A stretch of 6,671 bases of DNA from Actinomycetota bacterium. GTDB taxonomy: Bacteria > Actinomycetota > Actinomycetes > S36-B12. Under the pieces are notes generated by a model. That model worked only from the letters and a program-made list of their open reading frames with translations, had not been told where the DNA came from and did no database searches. Positions 1-4,978 of this stretch are shown here, in pieces. The stretch is from NCBI GenBank assembly GCA_003456155.1, contig DMPC01000115.1, forward strand, positions 4,078-10,748. Reading direction: 5' to 3'. The position numbers were made by a program, and so were the translations under genes. Numbering within the stretch: position 1 is the first letter of the stretch; each line of letters opens with the position of its first letter.

Positions 1-581
1 GTTCCCGGTCCACCCTGGACGACGGTCACCTGGTTCAGCGGGCTGCGCACGATCCGGTCCTGGTCGGCGGCGATCGTCGCGATGATGTCGTTCATGCGCC
101 CCTCGCGCGGGGCATCCACCGCCCGCGCCGCAGCATCGACAGCGATCACGGTGGGGTCGCGGAGATCCTCATCCTCGGTATGGGTCACCGTGCGGTCGCG
201 GGTGATGATGCGCCGGCGCATGAGCAGGCCCATCGGGTCGACTGCCGTGGCCTGGTAGAAGCCCGCTGCATTGGGGGCTCGCCAGTCCAGGAGCACCGGC
301 TCGCCGTCGGCATCGCGCAACCCGATCCGCCCGATGTGCTGCACGCGGCCGTCGGAGTGATCGACGCGCCCGAAGCACAGTCGGTTCTCCGCGGCGTTGG
401 CACTGCGGAGCTGCTGGGCCAGGTTGTCGTAAAGGGCCTGCTTCTCCAGCAGGTCTTGGCCGGTGCCCGTGTCAGGGGCGCTCGCGAGGGAGGCCATCCG
501 CGAGGTCAGGTGCGTGCGCAGGTCACCGAGCAGGGCGTAGGCGGAGTCGACAAAGGCCTGCTCCTCGGAGACCGCGTCCAT
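1..581 (-). CDS. helD: HelD/HelR-family superfamily 1 helicase, N-terminal part (cut by window edge)
   Basis: This is a partial gene: 193 complete codons are present and the rest lies beyond base 1. HelD proteins are UvrD-like ATPases that bind RNA polymerase, insert arms into its channels and release stalled or rifamycin-bound complexes; they act in the cytoplasm. Seen here: a helical N-terminal arm (about residues 1-65), then the family block CFGRVDHSDGRVQHIGRIGL (69-88), LLDWRAPNAAGFYQATAVDPMG (97-118, seen as LDWRAP and FYQATA), the MRRR stretch (121-124), and MNDIIATIAADQDRIVRSPL (163-182). VVQGGPGT (187-194) is the beginning of Walker A; the expected GKT continues off the window. The ATG at 579-581 has a good ribosome binding site (GGGAGG, about 4-5 nt upstream), and no closer in-frame start lies upstream. 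It is transcribed away from rmuC. HelD versus the rifamycin-resistance paralogue HelR cannot be separated from this fragment. Family assignment is firm; the exact subtype is not. Confidence 0.9.
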   Translation of the reverse strand, partial: MDAVSEEQAFVDSAYALLGDLRTHLTSRMASLASAPDTGTGQDLLEKQALYDNLAQQLRSANAAENRLCFGRVDHSDGRVQHIGRIGLRDADGEPVLLDWRAPNAAGFYQATAVDPMGLLMRRRIITRDRTVTHTEDEDLRDPTVIAVDAAARAVDAPREGRMNDIIATIAADQDRIVRSPLNQVTVVQGGPG

Positions 582-689
582 CCCACCTCCCGGGCCCGTC
601 TTGACCGTGATGAGCGGAAGAAGAGTCAACCACGCTCGCCCGTGCGAGTCGCTCTCAGGGCTGAGGTCGGTGATGTGGCGTTCAGGGGC

Positions 690-711
690 ACCGTCAGACG
701 GTGATGTCACC
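690..711. promoter_or_regulatory. Two overlapping perfect inverted repeats upstream of rmuC
   Basis: ACCGTC-A-GACGGT (690-702) and GGTGA-TG-TCACC (700-711) are both perfect inverted repeats and share the bases 700-702. They end 8 nt before the proposed rmuC ATG, within the 138-nt divergent region between the helicase gene and rmuC. They could be an operator for a dimeric regulator, or two mutually exclusive hairpins near the rmuC ribosome binding site. No known operator consensus was recognised; in particular it is not an actinobacterial SOS box (GAAC-N4-GTTC). The symmetry is directly seen; any function is inference. Confidence 0.4.
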
Positions 712-719
712 ATCAGGAC

Positions 720-1775
720 ATGGAGACCCAGGTCGTGGCCGTGCTCTTCCTGCTCGTCGGGCTGCTCGCGGAGCTGATCGGGGGCGTGCTGCTCGGCATG
801 GCCCTTGCTCGGTCGCGTGGGCGCACGGCACCGTCCGTCGTCGAGCTCGATGCGCTGCTGGCGCCGGTGCGGGAGAACATCGAGAGCCTGCGTCGTGCCG
901 CCGACGGCGCCAACCGTGATCGCGCCGCGGCCGAGTCGGCGATCACGACTCAGCTGACCGCCGTCCAGGAGAGGTACGCCGGGCTGGAGGAGGCGACGGG
1001 CCAACTGCGGCTCGCCCTCGCCGGCGGCAAGACCCGCGGGCAGTGGGGCGAAATGCAGCTCGAAGGCCTGCTCGATCATGCGGGGCTGCTCGAGGGCGTT
1101 CACTACCGGCGGCAGGGTCTGCGCGACTCGGGCACGCGTCCCGACATCGTGGTGCTGCTCCCGGGCGGAGGGGAGGTCCTCGTCGACGCCAAATTCCCGT
1201 TCGATGCCTACTGGCAGTCCATCTCCGAGACCGATGAGACGCGTCGCGCCGAAATGCTGCGCAAGCATGCGGCAGATGTGCTCGCACGGGCTCGGGAGCT
1301 GGCGGGCAAGGGCTACTCCGATGTCTCGACGTCACCGGACTTTGTCGTCATGTTCCTTCCTTTGGAGTCGCTGCTCTCCGTCTCGCTTGAGGCTGACCCG
1401 TTGCTGCTGGAGAAGTCTTTCGAGCGACGGGTCGTGTTGGCCACACCTACGTCGATGGTTGCTCTTCTGCGCACGATCGCTTTCGGGTACCAGAGGCAGT
1501 TGATGGCGGAGAATGCCGAGGAGATCCGCGCGGCCGGAGCGGAGATGCTCTCTCGTCTGGGGACCCTCTCGGAGCACCTCGATGGAATGCGTCGGGGGCT
1601 GGAGCAGGCTGTTCGCGGCTACAACTCCTTCGTGGGCTCGTATGACCGACAGGTTCTTGTGCAGGCGCGCCGACTGCACGAGATGGGGGTCGAGGCACCC
1701 AAGGGCGTGGCGGGGGCTGAGCCGGTAGCGGCCGAGATCCGGGTGTCCGGCAGCGCTGTGCCCCGTGACGCCTAG
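720..1775 (+). CDS. rmuC: RmuC-family DNA recombination protein
   Basis: This is a complete 351-residue member of the RmuC family, nuclease-like proteins reported to limit DNA inversion and rearrangement at short inverted repeats; their biochemistry is poorly known. An N-terminal hydrophobic segment (about residues 5-30) should anchor it in the membrane. A predicted coiled coil follows (about 40-100). The RmuC core starts at GGKTRGQWGEMQLEGLL (102-118), then RPDIVVLLPGGGEVLVDAKFPFDAY (140-164), where PDIVVLLP and VDAKFPF are the PD-(D/E)xK-like strand and turn. LATPTSMVALLRTIAFGY (240-257) is the other well conserved block. Length is typical of short actinobacterial members. The ATG at 720 is the first possible start, since an in-frame TGA lies at 702-704. 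Its ribosome binding site (AGGA, 715-718) sits very close, so a GTG at 735, with GGAG at 722-725, is an alternative. It faces the YerB-like gene tail to tail. Confidence 0.93.
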   Translation: METQVVAVLFLLVGLLAELIGGVLLGMALARSRGRTAPSVVELDALLAPVRENIESLRRAADGANRDRAAAESAITTQLTAVQERYAGLEEATGQLRLALAGGKTRGQWGEMQLEGLLDHAGLLEGVHYRRQGLRDSGTRPDIVVLLPGGGEVLVDAKFPFDAYWQSISETDETRRAEMLRKHAADVLARARELAGKGYSDVSTSPDFVVMFLPLESLLSVSLEADPLLLEKSFERRVVLATPTSMVALLRTIAFGYQRQLMAENAEEIRAAGAEMLSRLGTLSEHLDGMRRGLEQAVRGYNSFVGSYDRQVLVQARRLHEMGVEAPKGVAGAEPVAAEIRVSGSAVPRDA

Positions 1776-1780
1776 TACCG

Positions 1781-1797
1781 CGCGAGGCGGGCTCGCG
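1781..1797. terminator. Hairpin just after rmuC
   Basis: CGCGAG (1781-1786) and CTCGCG (1792-1797) form a perfect 6-bp GC-rich stem with a 5-nt loop, starting 5 nt after the rmuC stop. There is no T tract, as is common in high-GC actinobacteria, so this is a possible rather than a standard intrinsic terminator. Confidence 0.4.
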
Positions 1798-1813
1798 TGA
1801 GTGCGGCGTGCGG

Positions 1814-1839
1814 GGTCAGGGGCGCTGGAGCCGCTGACC
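1814..1839. terminator. Hairpin between the convergent rmuC and yerB-like genes
   Basis: GGTCAG (1814-1819) pairs with CTGACC (1834-1839). After one G/G mismatch the stem continues as GGC (1821-1823) with GCC (1830-1832) around a 6-nt loop. The near symmetry means it could act on transcripts from both directions, which suits a tail-to-tail gene junction. No T tract is present. An adjacent perfect palindrome CCTGATCAGG (1838-1847) includes the stop codon of the minus-strand gene. Confidence 0.45.
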
Positions 1840-1842
1840 TGA

Positions 1843-3027
1843 TCAGGATTGTGCGGGGGACGCTGACCCAGTACTGGTCGAGCCGGCTGGCGTAGCGAGG
1901 GGCGTCGGCATCGCGCTGACCGCCAGGGGATCCGTCCAGGGCGTGACCTTCGCCTTGCGCTCGTTGTCGAGCAGCACGACCCACACCTGGCCGGGCTTGA
2001 ACGGCATCGGCTGGCCGTCCTCCATGGTGAAGGTGGTCCCCTCCTTGCGGGATGGACGATCCCAGCGGACCTTCCAGCCCTGGCCATCCCGGAGCACGAT
2101 CGCTCGGCCGCTGCCTACTGTCTCGGCGTGCGGAGTGTTGCCACCGCCCTTGTCGAAGAAGATGGAGGGCTTCTGCTCGACGTACTGGATGACGACCGTG
2201 TCAGCCTGCTGCCCGGACTTGCGCTCCTCGGCACCTGCGGTGAGGTCGTTCATGCTGACCGAGTATGTGCCGCGCTTGGGCTTGTACTGGAAGCCGGCCG
2301 AGGCGTAACTCCACTCCATCTGCGCATCGGTTGCGATGCGGCCTCCAGCGGGAACCTCCGGTGAGAAGACGAAACCGATGTCTCGTGACGCGCTCGCCTT
2401 GGGCGCACGGGCCAGTGCCGTGGTGCCGTCAATGAAGTAGTTGTAGGGAGCCCGCCGCTCGTAGTCGCGGCTGTACCCCTCGGCGCCTCGTCGCGGAGAG
2501 ACGTCGACGATCGACGCGGTGTCCAAGGACTCGAACATCTTGCGCTGGGCCCCGGAGTAGGCGAAGGCGGGCTTGCCGTACTGGGCGAGCAGGTCGATGT
2601 CGGTGATGCGCGCCGAGCGCACCGGCCCGATGCGTGTCGGGATGGTGCTGGAGAACACCGCGGCCAGTCGCGTGATGCCGTACTCGACCTCCTCGATATA
2701 GACGACGTCGGCGTCGACGAGGCCCGCATGAGGCTGCGAGTTCGGCGTGTTGTCGAGCTTGACCACCAGGACGGGCGCATCGCCTGTTCCGGGCTCGCCG
2801 GTGAGGGGCGACAGCCAGGTGGGCGTCGGCGTGGGCGTCGGCGTGGGGGTCGGAGTGGCGCTGGGGGTGCCGGACGGAGTGGGGGTGGCGTCGATCGAGG
2901 CATCGGGCGAGGCAACCGTGGAGGCGGCAGCCGGTGCCGACTCGGGCGCCGGGGCCGCGCAGGCCGTCACTCCGGTCGCTGTCATGAGGGCGAGGAGCAC
3001 CGGCACGGCTCGGCGGGGGGAGGGCAC
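1843..3027 (-). CDS. DUF3048 / YerB-family lipoprotein
   Basis: This is a complete 394-residue exported lipoprotein of the DUF3048 family (YerB in Bacillus), whose molecular function is not established. A basic N-end (RR at 5-6), a hydrophobic stretch and the lipobox VTAC (20-23, Cys23) predict lipid anchoring on the outer face of the membrane. A low-complexity Ala/Ser/Pro/Thr linker follows, ending in a Thr-Pro repeat (about 48-70). The folded part starts at SPLTGEP (73-79) with APVLVVKLDNTPNSQPHAGL (84-103), then the conserved IEEVEYGITRLAAVF and RIGPVRSARITDIDLL (132-147) blocks of the N-terminal domain. The C-terminal domain carries ADTVVIQY (275-282) and the block from GRAIVLRDGQGWKVRW (307-322) to PGQVWVVLL (345-353). 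The start is GTG (3025-3027); no Shine-Dalgarno sequence is seen before it. It is divergent from mraZ. The hydrophobic signal and the arginine pair support this start. Confidence 0.92.
   Translation of the reverse strand: MPSPRRAVPVLLALMTATGVTACAAPAPESAPAAASTVASPDASIDATPTPSGTPSATPTPTPTPTPTPTWLSPLTGEPGTGDAPVLVVKLDNTPNSQPHAGLVDADVVYIEEVEYGITRLAAVFSSTIPTRIGPVRSARITDIDLLAQYGKPAFAYSGAQRKMFESLDTASIVDVSPRRGAEGYSRDYERRAPYNYFIDGTTALARAPKASASRDIGFVFSPEVPAGGRIATDAQMEWSYASAGFQYKPKRGTYSVSMNDLTAGAEERKSGQQADTVVIQYVEQKPSIFFDKGGGNTPHAETVGSGRAIVLRDGQGWKVRWDRPSRKEGTTFTMEDGQPMPFKPGQVWVVLLDNERKAKVTPWTDPLAVSAMPTPLATPAGSTSTGSASPAQS
2818..2886 (-). repeat. Thr-Pro coding tandem repeat in the lipoprotein linker
   Basis: A 6-nt periodic array (GGCGTG/GGCGTC-like on the plus strand) encodes residues 48-70 of the YerB-like lipoprotein, with an uninterrupted run of alternating Thr and Pro from about residue 59. 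Such Pro/Thr stretches act as extended spacers between a lipid anchor and a folded domain, and are often glycosylated in actinobacteria. The repeat can vary in length by slippage without shifting the frame. Confidence 0.75.
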
Positions 3028-3033
3028 CTGCGC

Positions 3034-3039
3034 AGGGTA
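3034..3039 (-). promoter_or_regulatory. Candidate -10 box giving a leaderless yerB-like mRNA
   Basis: On the minus strand TACCCT (3039 down to 3034) fits the actinobacterial TAnnnT -10 pattern and lies 6 nt before the GTG start at 3027. Transcription would then begin at or next to the start codon. This fits the lack of a Shine-Dalgarno sequence. No -35 box is visible at the usual distance, which is common for such promoters. Confidence 0.45.
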
Positions 3040-3068
3040 CGTCGTGGGTGAGGCCCGGTGCGGGATCC

Positions 3069-3107
3069 CGGGCGGGGGAGTCGGGCGGGGGAGTCGGGCG
3101 GGGAGGG
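3069..3107. repeat. G-rich 13-bp tandem repeat with G-quadruplex potential
   Basis: The unit CGGGCGGGGGAGT occurs at 3069-3081 and 3082-3094, and a degenerate third copy starts at 3095. All guanine runs are on the plus strand and at least four runs of three or more G are separated by 1-5 nt, so a G-quadruplex could form. It sits in the divergent region between the yerB-like gene and mraZ, upstream of the mraZ operator. A perfect palindrome CGGGATCCCG (3061-3070) abuts it. Confidence 0.6.
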
Positions 3108-3132
3108 CGGTGGAGGAGGGCTGCCAGATTTA

Positions 3133-3185
3133 TGGGTGTAAGTGGTTGACGGTGGAGGGAAATGGAGTACAGTGGCGACACCTGG
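3133..3185 (+). promoter_or_regulatory. MraZ operator: six TGG repeats at exact 10-bp spacing
   Basis: TGG begins at 3133, 3143, 3153, 3163, 3173 and 3183, one helical turn apart with no drift. MraZ in E. coli is known to bind direct TGGGN repeats separated by 5 nt, the same 10-bp period, to repress its own operon. Here the common core is TGG followed mostly by AG, and only the first copy is a full TGGG. The array covers the -35 to -10 region and the probable transcription start of mraZ, so occupancy should block RNA polymerase. Confidence 0.8.
3146..3173 (+). promoter_or_regulatory. Probable dcw cluster promoter upstream of mraZ
   Basis: The -35 TTGACG (3146-3151) matches the sigma-70 consensus at five of six positions. 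After a 16-bp spacer comes -10 TACAGT (3168-3173), of TAnnnT form. Transcription would start near 3180, giving a leader of about 50 nt before the chosen mraZ ATG. It is interleaved with the TGG repeats. Confidence 0.7.
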
Positions 3186-3195
3186 AGAGACCAGG
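3181..3195 (+). repeat. Small inverted repeat in the mraZ leader
   Basis: CCTGG (3181-3185) and CCAGG (3191-3195) form a 5-bp inverted repeat with loop AGAGA at the predicted 5' end of the mraZ mRNA. If folded it would cover part of the AGGGGG (3193-3198) preceding the alternative ATG at 3203. Function is uncertain; the left arm also contains the sixth TGG of the operator. Confidence 0.3.
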
Positions 3196-3216
3196 GGGAT
3201 AGATGGGGCCAGGCGG

Positions 3217-3223
3217 GGAGGAG
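3217..3223 (+). promoter_or_regulatory. Ribosome binding site deciding the mraZ start
   Basis: GGAGGAG lies 6 nt before the ATG at 3230, a near-ideal Shine-Dalgarno sequence. It favours 3230 over the in-frame ATG at 3203. Confidence 0.75.
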
Positions 3224-3229
3224 AGGCGC

Positions 3230-3667
3230 ATGTTTCTCGGCTTCCTCGGCACCCACACCCCGAAGCTGGACGACAAGGGGCGCCTGGTGCTCCCCGCCAA
3301 GTTCCGTGAGGGCTTCGCCGGCGGCCTGGTGCTCACCAAGGGCCAGGACCGCGCGATCGTCGTCTGGCCGGCCGCGGAGTTCGCCGCCTATGCGGAGACC
3401 CTGAACGAGGCCTCCCGTTCGAACCCCAAGGTGCAGGCCTACCAGCGCGTGCTGTTCTCGGGTGCCTCGGACGAGATCCCCGACCGGCAGGGCCGCATCA
3501 CGGTTCCACCGGCCCTGCGCGAGTACGCCGGACTTGACCGCGACGTGGTGGTGGTCGGCAAGAACACGACCGCCGAGATCTGGGACGCCGATGCCTGGGC
3601 CGCCTACCTGGCCGCCCAGGAGGAGGCCTTCTCCGACCTCAGCGAGGAGGTGCTGCCCGGGATCTGA
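3230..3667 (+). CDS. mraZ: Transcriptional regulator MraZ
   Basis: This is the complete first gene of the dcw cluster. MraZ is a DNA-binding protein that forms a ring-shaped oligomer and represses its own operon. From the chosen start it is 145 residues, the usual length. It contains two SpoVT/AbrB-like repeats, each with the DxxGR signature: LDDKGRLVLPAKFREGF (13-29) and DRQGRITVPPALREYAGL (85-102). The N-terminus MFLGFLGTHTPKLDDKGR resembles the family start MFxGTxTPxLDxKGR but has three extra residues (an FLG duplication) before GTHTP. An in-frame ATG at 3203, also preceded by AGGGGG, would add nine residues (MGPGGEERR) unlike the family, so 3230 is preferred. Its likely operator lies directly upstream at 3133-3185. 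The stop is followed by a 205-nt gap holding a structured RNA. Confidence 0.96.
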   Translation: MFLGFLGTHTPKLDDKGRLVLPAKFREGFAGGLVLTKGQDRAIVVWPAAEFAAYAETLNEASRSNPKVQAYQRVLFSGASDEIPDRQGRITVPPALREYAGLDRDVVVVGKNTTAEIWDADAWAAYLAAQEEAFSDLSEEVLPGI

Positions 3668-3714
3668 TGCGCCGTGCGGTGAGGTCTCCTCCCGCTCCTC
3701 GCAACCATCCTGAC

Positions 3715-3765
3715 GCGACTTCCCCCGCGCCAGGGTCCGCTGGAAACAGCGGGCGGGGACCTGAC
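3715..3765 (+). ncRNA. Structured RNA element upstream of rsmH (mraW RNA motif candidate)
   Basis: CCCCGC (3723-3728) pairs with GCGGGG (3753-3758), and CCGCTG (3737-3742) pairs with CAGCGG (3747-3752) around a GAAA tetraloop of the GNRA class. The result is a 12-bp helix with a single 8-nt bulge (3729-3736). The element is preceded by ACTTCCCC and followed by ACCTGA. The inner stem can also extend by a G-T and a G-C pair using part of the bulge. An 'mraW RNA motif' upstream of mraW is described in actinobacteria; location and general form agree, and the identity is my judgement from memory, without a covariance-model search. It lies about 100 nt before the ribosome binding site of the next ORF, so it would be a cis element in the mRNA, perhaps tuning the division genes apart from mraZ. 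The rest of the 205-nt gap (3668-3872) shows no convincing gene. Confidence 0.7.
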
Positions 3766-3872
3766 CGCCACGGACCACTCGCCGAACTGGATCCCGACTT
3801 CGCCACAGCCCACCTGCCACGACCTGCCAGACCCGCTCCACTGTCCGACCGCGAACCTCACCAGGGGAAAAG

Positions 3873-4004
3873 ATGAGCAGCCACAGCACCTACGGCCAGC
3901 CGATCCGATCGACGCTGCGCTTCACAGGCGTCCTCGGGGCGGCGGCTGTGCTGACGGCCGGAGTCCTCGTCCTGGTCTCCTCACTCGTGGACACCTGGGC
4001 CTGA
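3873..4004 (+). CDS. Small single-membrane-segment protein between mraZ and rsmH, unknown function
   Basis: This 43-codon ORF is not recognised as any named family. ATG at 3873 follows AGGGGA (3863-3868) with 4 nt spacing. About 88% of codons end in G or C, like the neighbouring genes and unlike the 205 nt before it. The protein has a polar, basic N-end (R12, R16), a hydrophobic segment (about residues 18-39, rich in Ala, Val and Leu) and a short tail VDTWA, predicting an N-in, C-out single-pass membrane peptide. The stop lies 2 nt before the rsmH ATG, and rsmH has no clear ribosome binding site of its own, so translation of rsmH probably depends on this ORF. It may therefore be a small divisome-associated peptide, a coupling leader peptide, or both. 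Confidence 0.68.
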   Translation: MSSHSTYGQPIRSTLRFTGVLGAAAVLTAGVLVLVSSLVDTWA

Positions 4005-4006
4005 CC

Positions 4007-4978
4007 ATGACCGATGCCGCCCCCACCCACATCCCCGTCCTGCGGGACCGGGTCCTGACGTTGCTCGCACCTGCGCTCGAAGGGCCGGGTGCGGTGCTCG
4101 TCGACGCGACCGTGGGCCTCGGCGGCCACAGTGAGCAGGCGCTGCAGCGCTTTCCCGAGGCCCGGCTTATCGGCTTGGACCGCGACACCGAGGCCCTGCG
4201 CCTGTCGCAGACCCGTCTCGCAGCCTTCGGGGAGCGCGTGACCCTGGTGCATGCGGTGTACGACGAACTTCCTGTCGTCCTCGCCGACCTCGGCCTGCAG
4301 AGGGTGCAGGGAATCCTGTTCGACCTCGGTGTCTCGTCCATGCAGCTCGACGAGGCCGGTCGCGGCTTCGCCTACGCACAGGACGCGCCGCTCGACATGC
4401 GCATGGACCAGACAGTCGGCCCGACTGCAGCGGACGTGCTCAACACCTACTCCGCCGCGGAACTCACCCGGATCCTTCGTCAGTACGGCGAGGAGAAGTT
4501 CGCGAACCGGATCGCTGCGCGCATCGTGGTCGAGCGCAAGGTCGAGCCCTTCGCGAACTCGGCGCGACTGGTCGACCTGATCCGTGCCTGCATCCCTGCA
4601 CCTGCCCGACGCACTGGCGGGAACCCGGCCAAGCGCACCTTCCAGGCCCTGCGCATCGAGGTCAACGGTGAGCTCGACACCCTGCGCCGGGCCCTTCCTG
4701 CGGCGCTGGCCTCCCTGGCCGTCGGTGGCCGGATCGTCGTCATGTCCTACCAGTCACTGGAGGACCGCATCGTCAAGCAGGTCCTTGCCGCAGGAGCTCG
4801 GGCCTCCGTTCCCGCCGACCTGCCGGTCGTGCCCGAGGGCCACGGTCCGTGGTTGCGCCTGCTCACGCGCGGCGCGGAGGTCGCCGACGAGGCCGAGATC
4901 GAGGAGAACCCACGTGCCGCATCCGTGCGTGTGCGCGCTGCGGAGAAGCTCGCCGAGAGCAGGGGGGAGGCGGCATGA
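4007..4978 (+). CDS. rsmH: 16S rRNA (cytosine-1402 N4)-methyltransferase RsmH
   Basis: This complete 323-residue protein is RsmH (MraW), which uses S-adenosylmethionine to methylate N4 of C1402 in the 16S rRNA decoding centre. Family landmarks are all present: HIPVL (8-12), the SAM-binding DATVGLGGHSEQAL (33-46), LIGLDRD (54-60), ILFDLGVSSMQLD (103-115) and GRGFAYAQDAPLDMRMD (118-134). These are followed by YGEEKFANRIA (160-170), NPAKRTFQALRIEVN (206-220) and MSYQSLEDRIVK (246-257). Length is normal. It begins 2 nt after the small membrane ORF without a clear Shine-Dalgarno sequence, suggesting coupling. Its TGA overlaps the ftsL ATG (ATGA, 4975-4978), and the ftsL ribosome binding site lies inside its last codons. 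Confidence 0.97.
   Translation: MTDAAPTHIPVLRDRVLTLLAPALEGPGAVLVDATVGLGGHSEQALQRFPEARLIGLDRDTEALRLSQTRLAAFGERVTLVHAVYDELPVVLADLGLQRVQGILFDLGVSSMQLDEAGRGFAYAQDAPLDMRMDQTVGPTAADVLNTYSAAELTRILRQYGEEKFANRIAARIVVERKVEPFANSARLVDLIRACIPAPARRTGGNPAKRTFQALRIEVNGELDTLRRALPAALASLAVGGRIVVMSYQSLEDRIVKQVLAAGARASVPADLPVVPEGHGPWLRLLTRGAEVADEAEIEENPRAASVRVRAAEKLAESRGEAA

Noticed and set aside
601..629. TTGAC at 601-605 and GTCAA at 625-629, looking like divergent -35 boxes for helD and rmuC.
   Set aside because: No TAnnnT -10 box lies at 16-19 bp from either one, so I do not call promoters.
180..704. A 174-codon plus-strand open frame opposite the helicase gene.
   Set aside because: The minus strand encodes unmistakable HelD-family motifs over the same bases; this is a high-GC shadow frame.
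582..719. A rifamycin-associated element upstream of the HelD/HelR gene.
   Set aside because: I see no long G/C inverted repeat of the expected type; the repeats present (690-711) are different and lie beside rmuC.
2818..2886. A CRISPR-like or regulatory tandem array.
   Set aside because: The 6-nt period is explained by Thr-Pro codons in the lipoprotein linker.
3667..3876. A 69-codon plus-strand frame that overlaps the mraZ stop (TGATG) and the small ORF start (ATGA), as if coupled.
   Set aside because: Only about 59% of its codons end in G or C against about 88% in the next ORF; the product is a Pro/Arg-rich low-complexity string, and the stretch holds the structured RNA. The overlaps are probably chance.
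2429..3889. A 486-codon minus-strand open frame spanning yerB-like 5' end and mraZ.
   Set aside because: It is antisense to mraZ and in another frame of the lipoprotein gene; composition is low-complexity and no family is recognisable.
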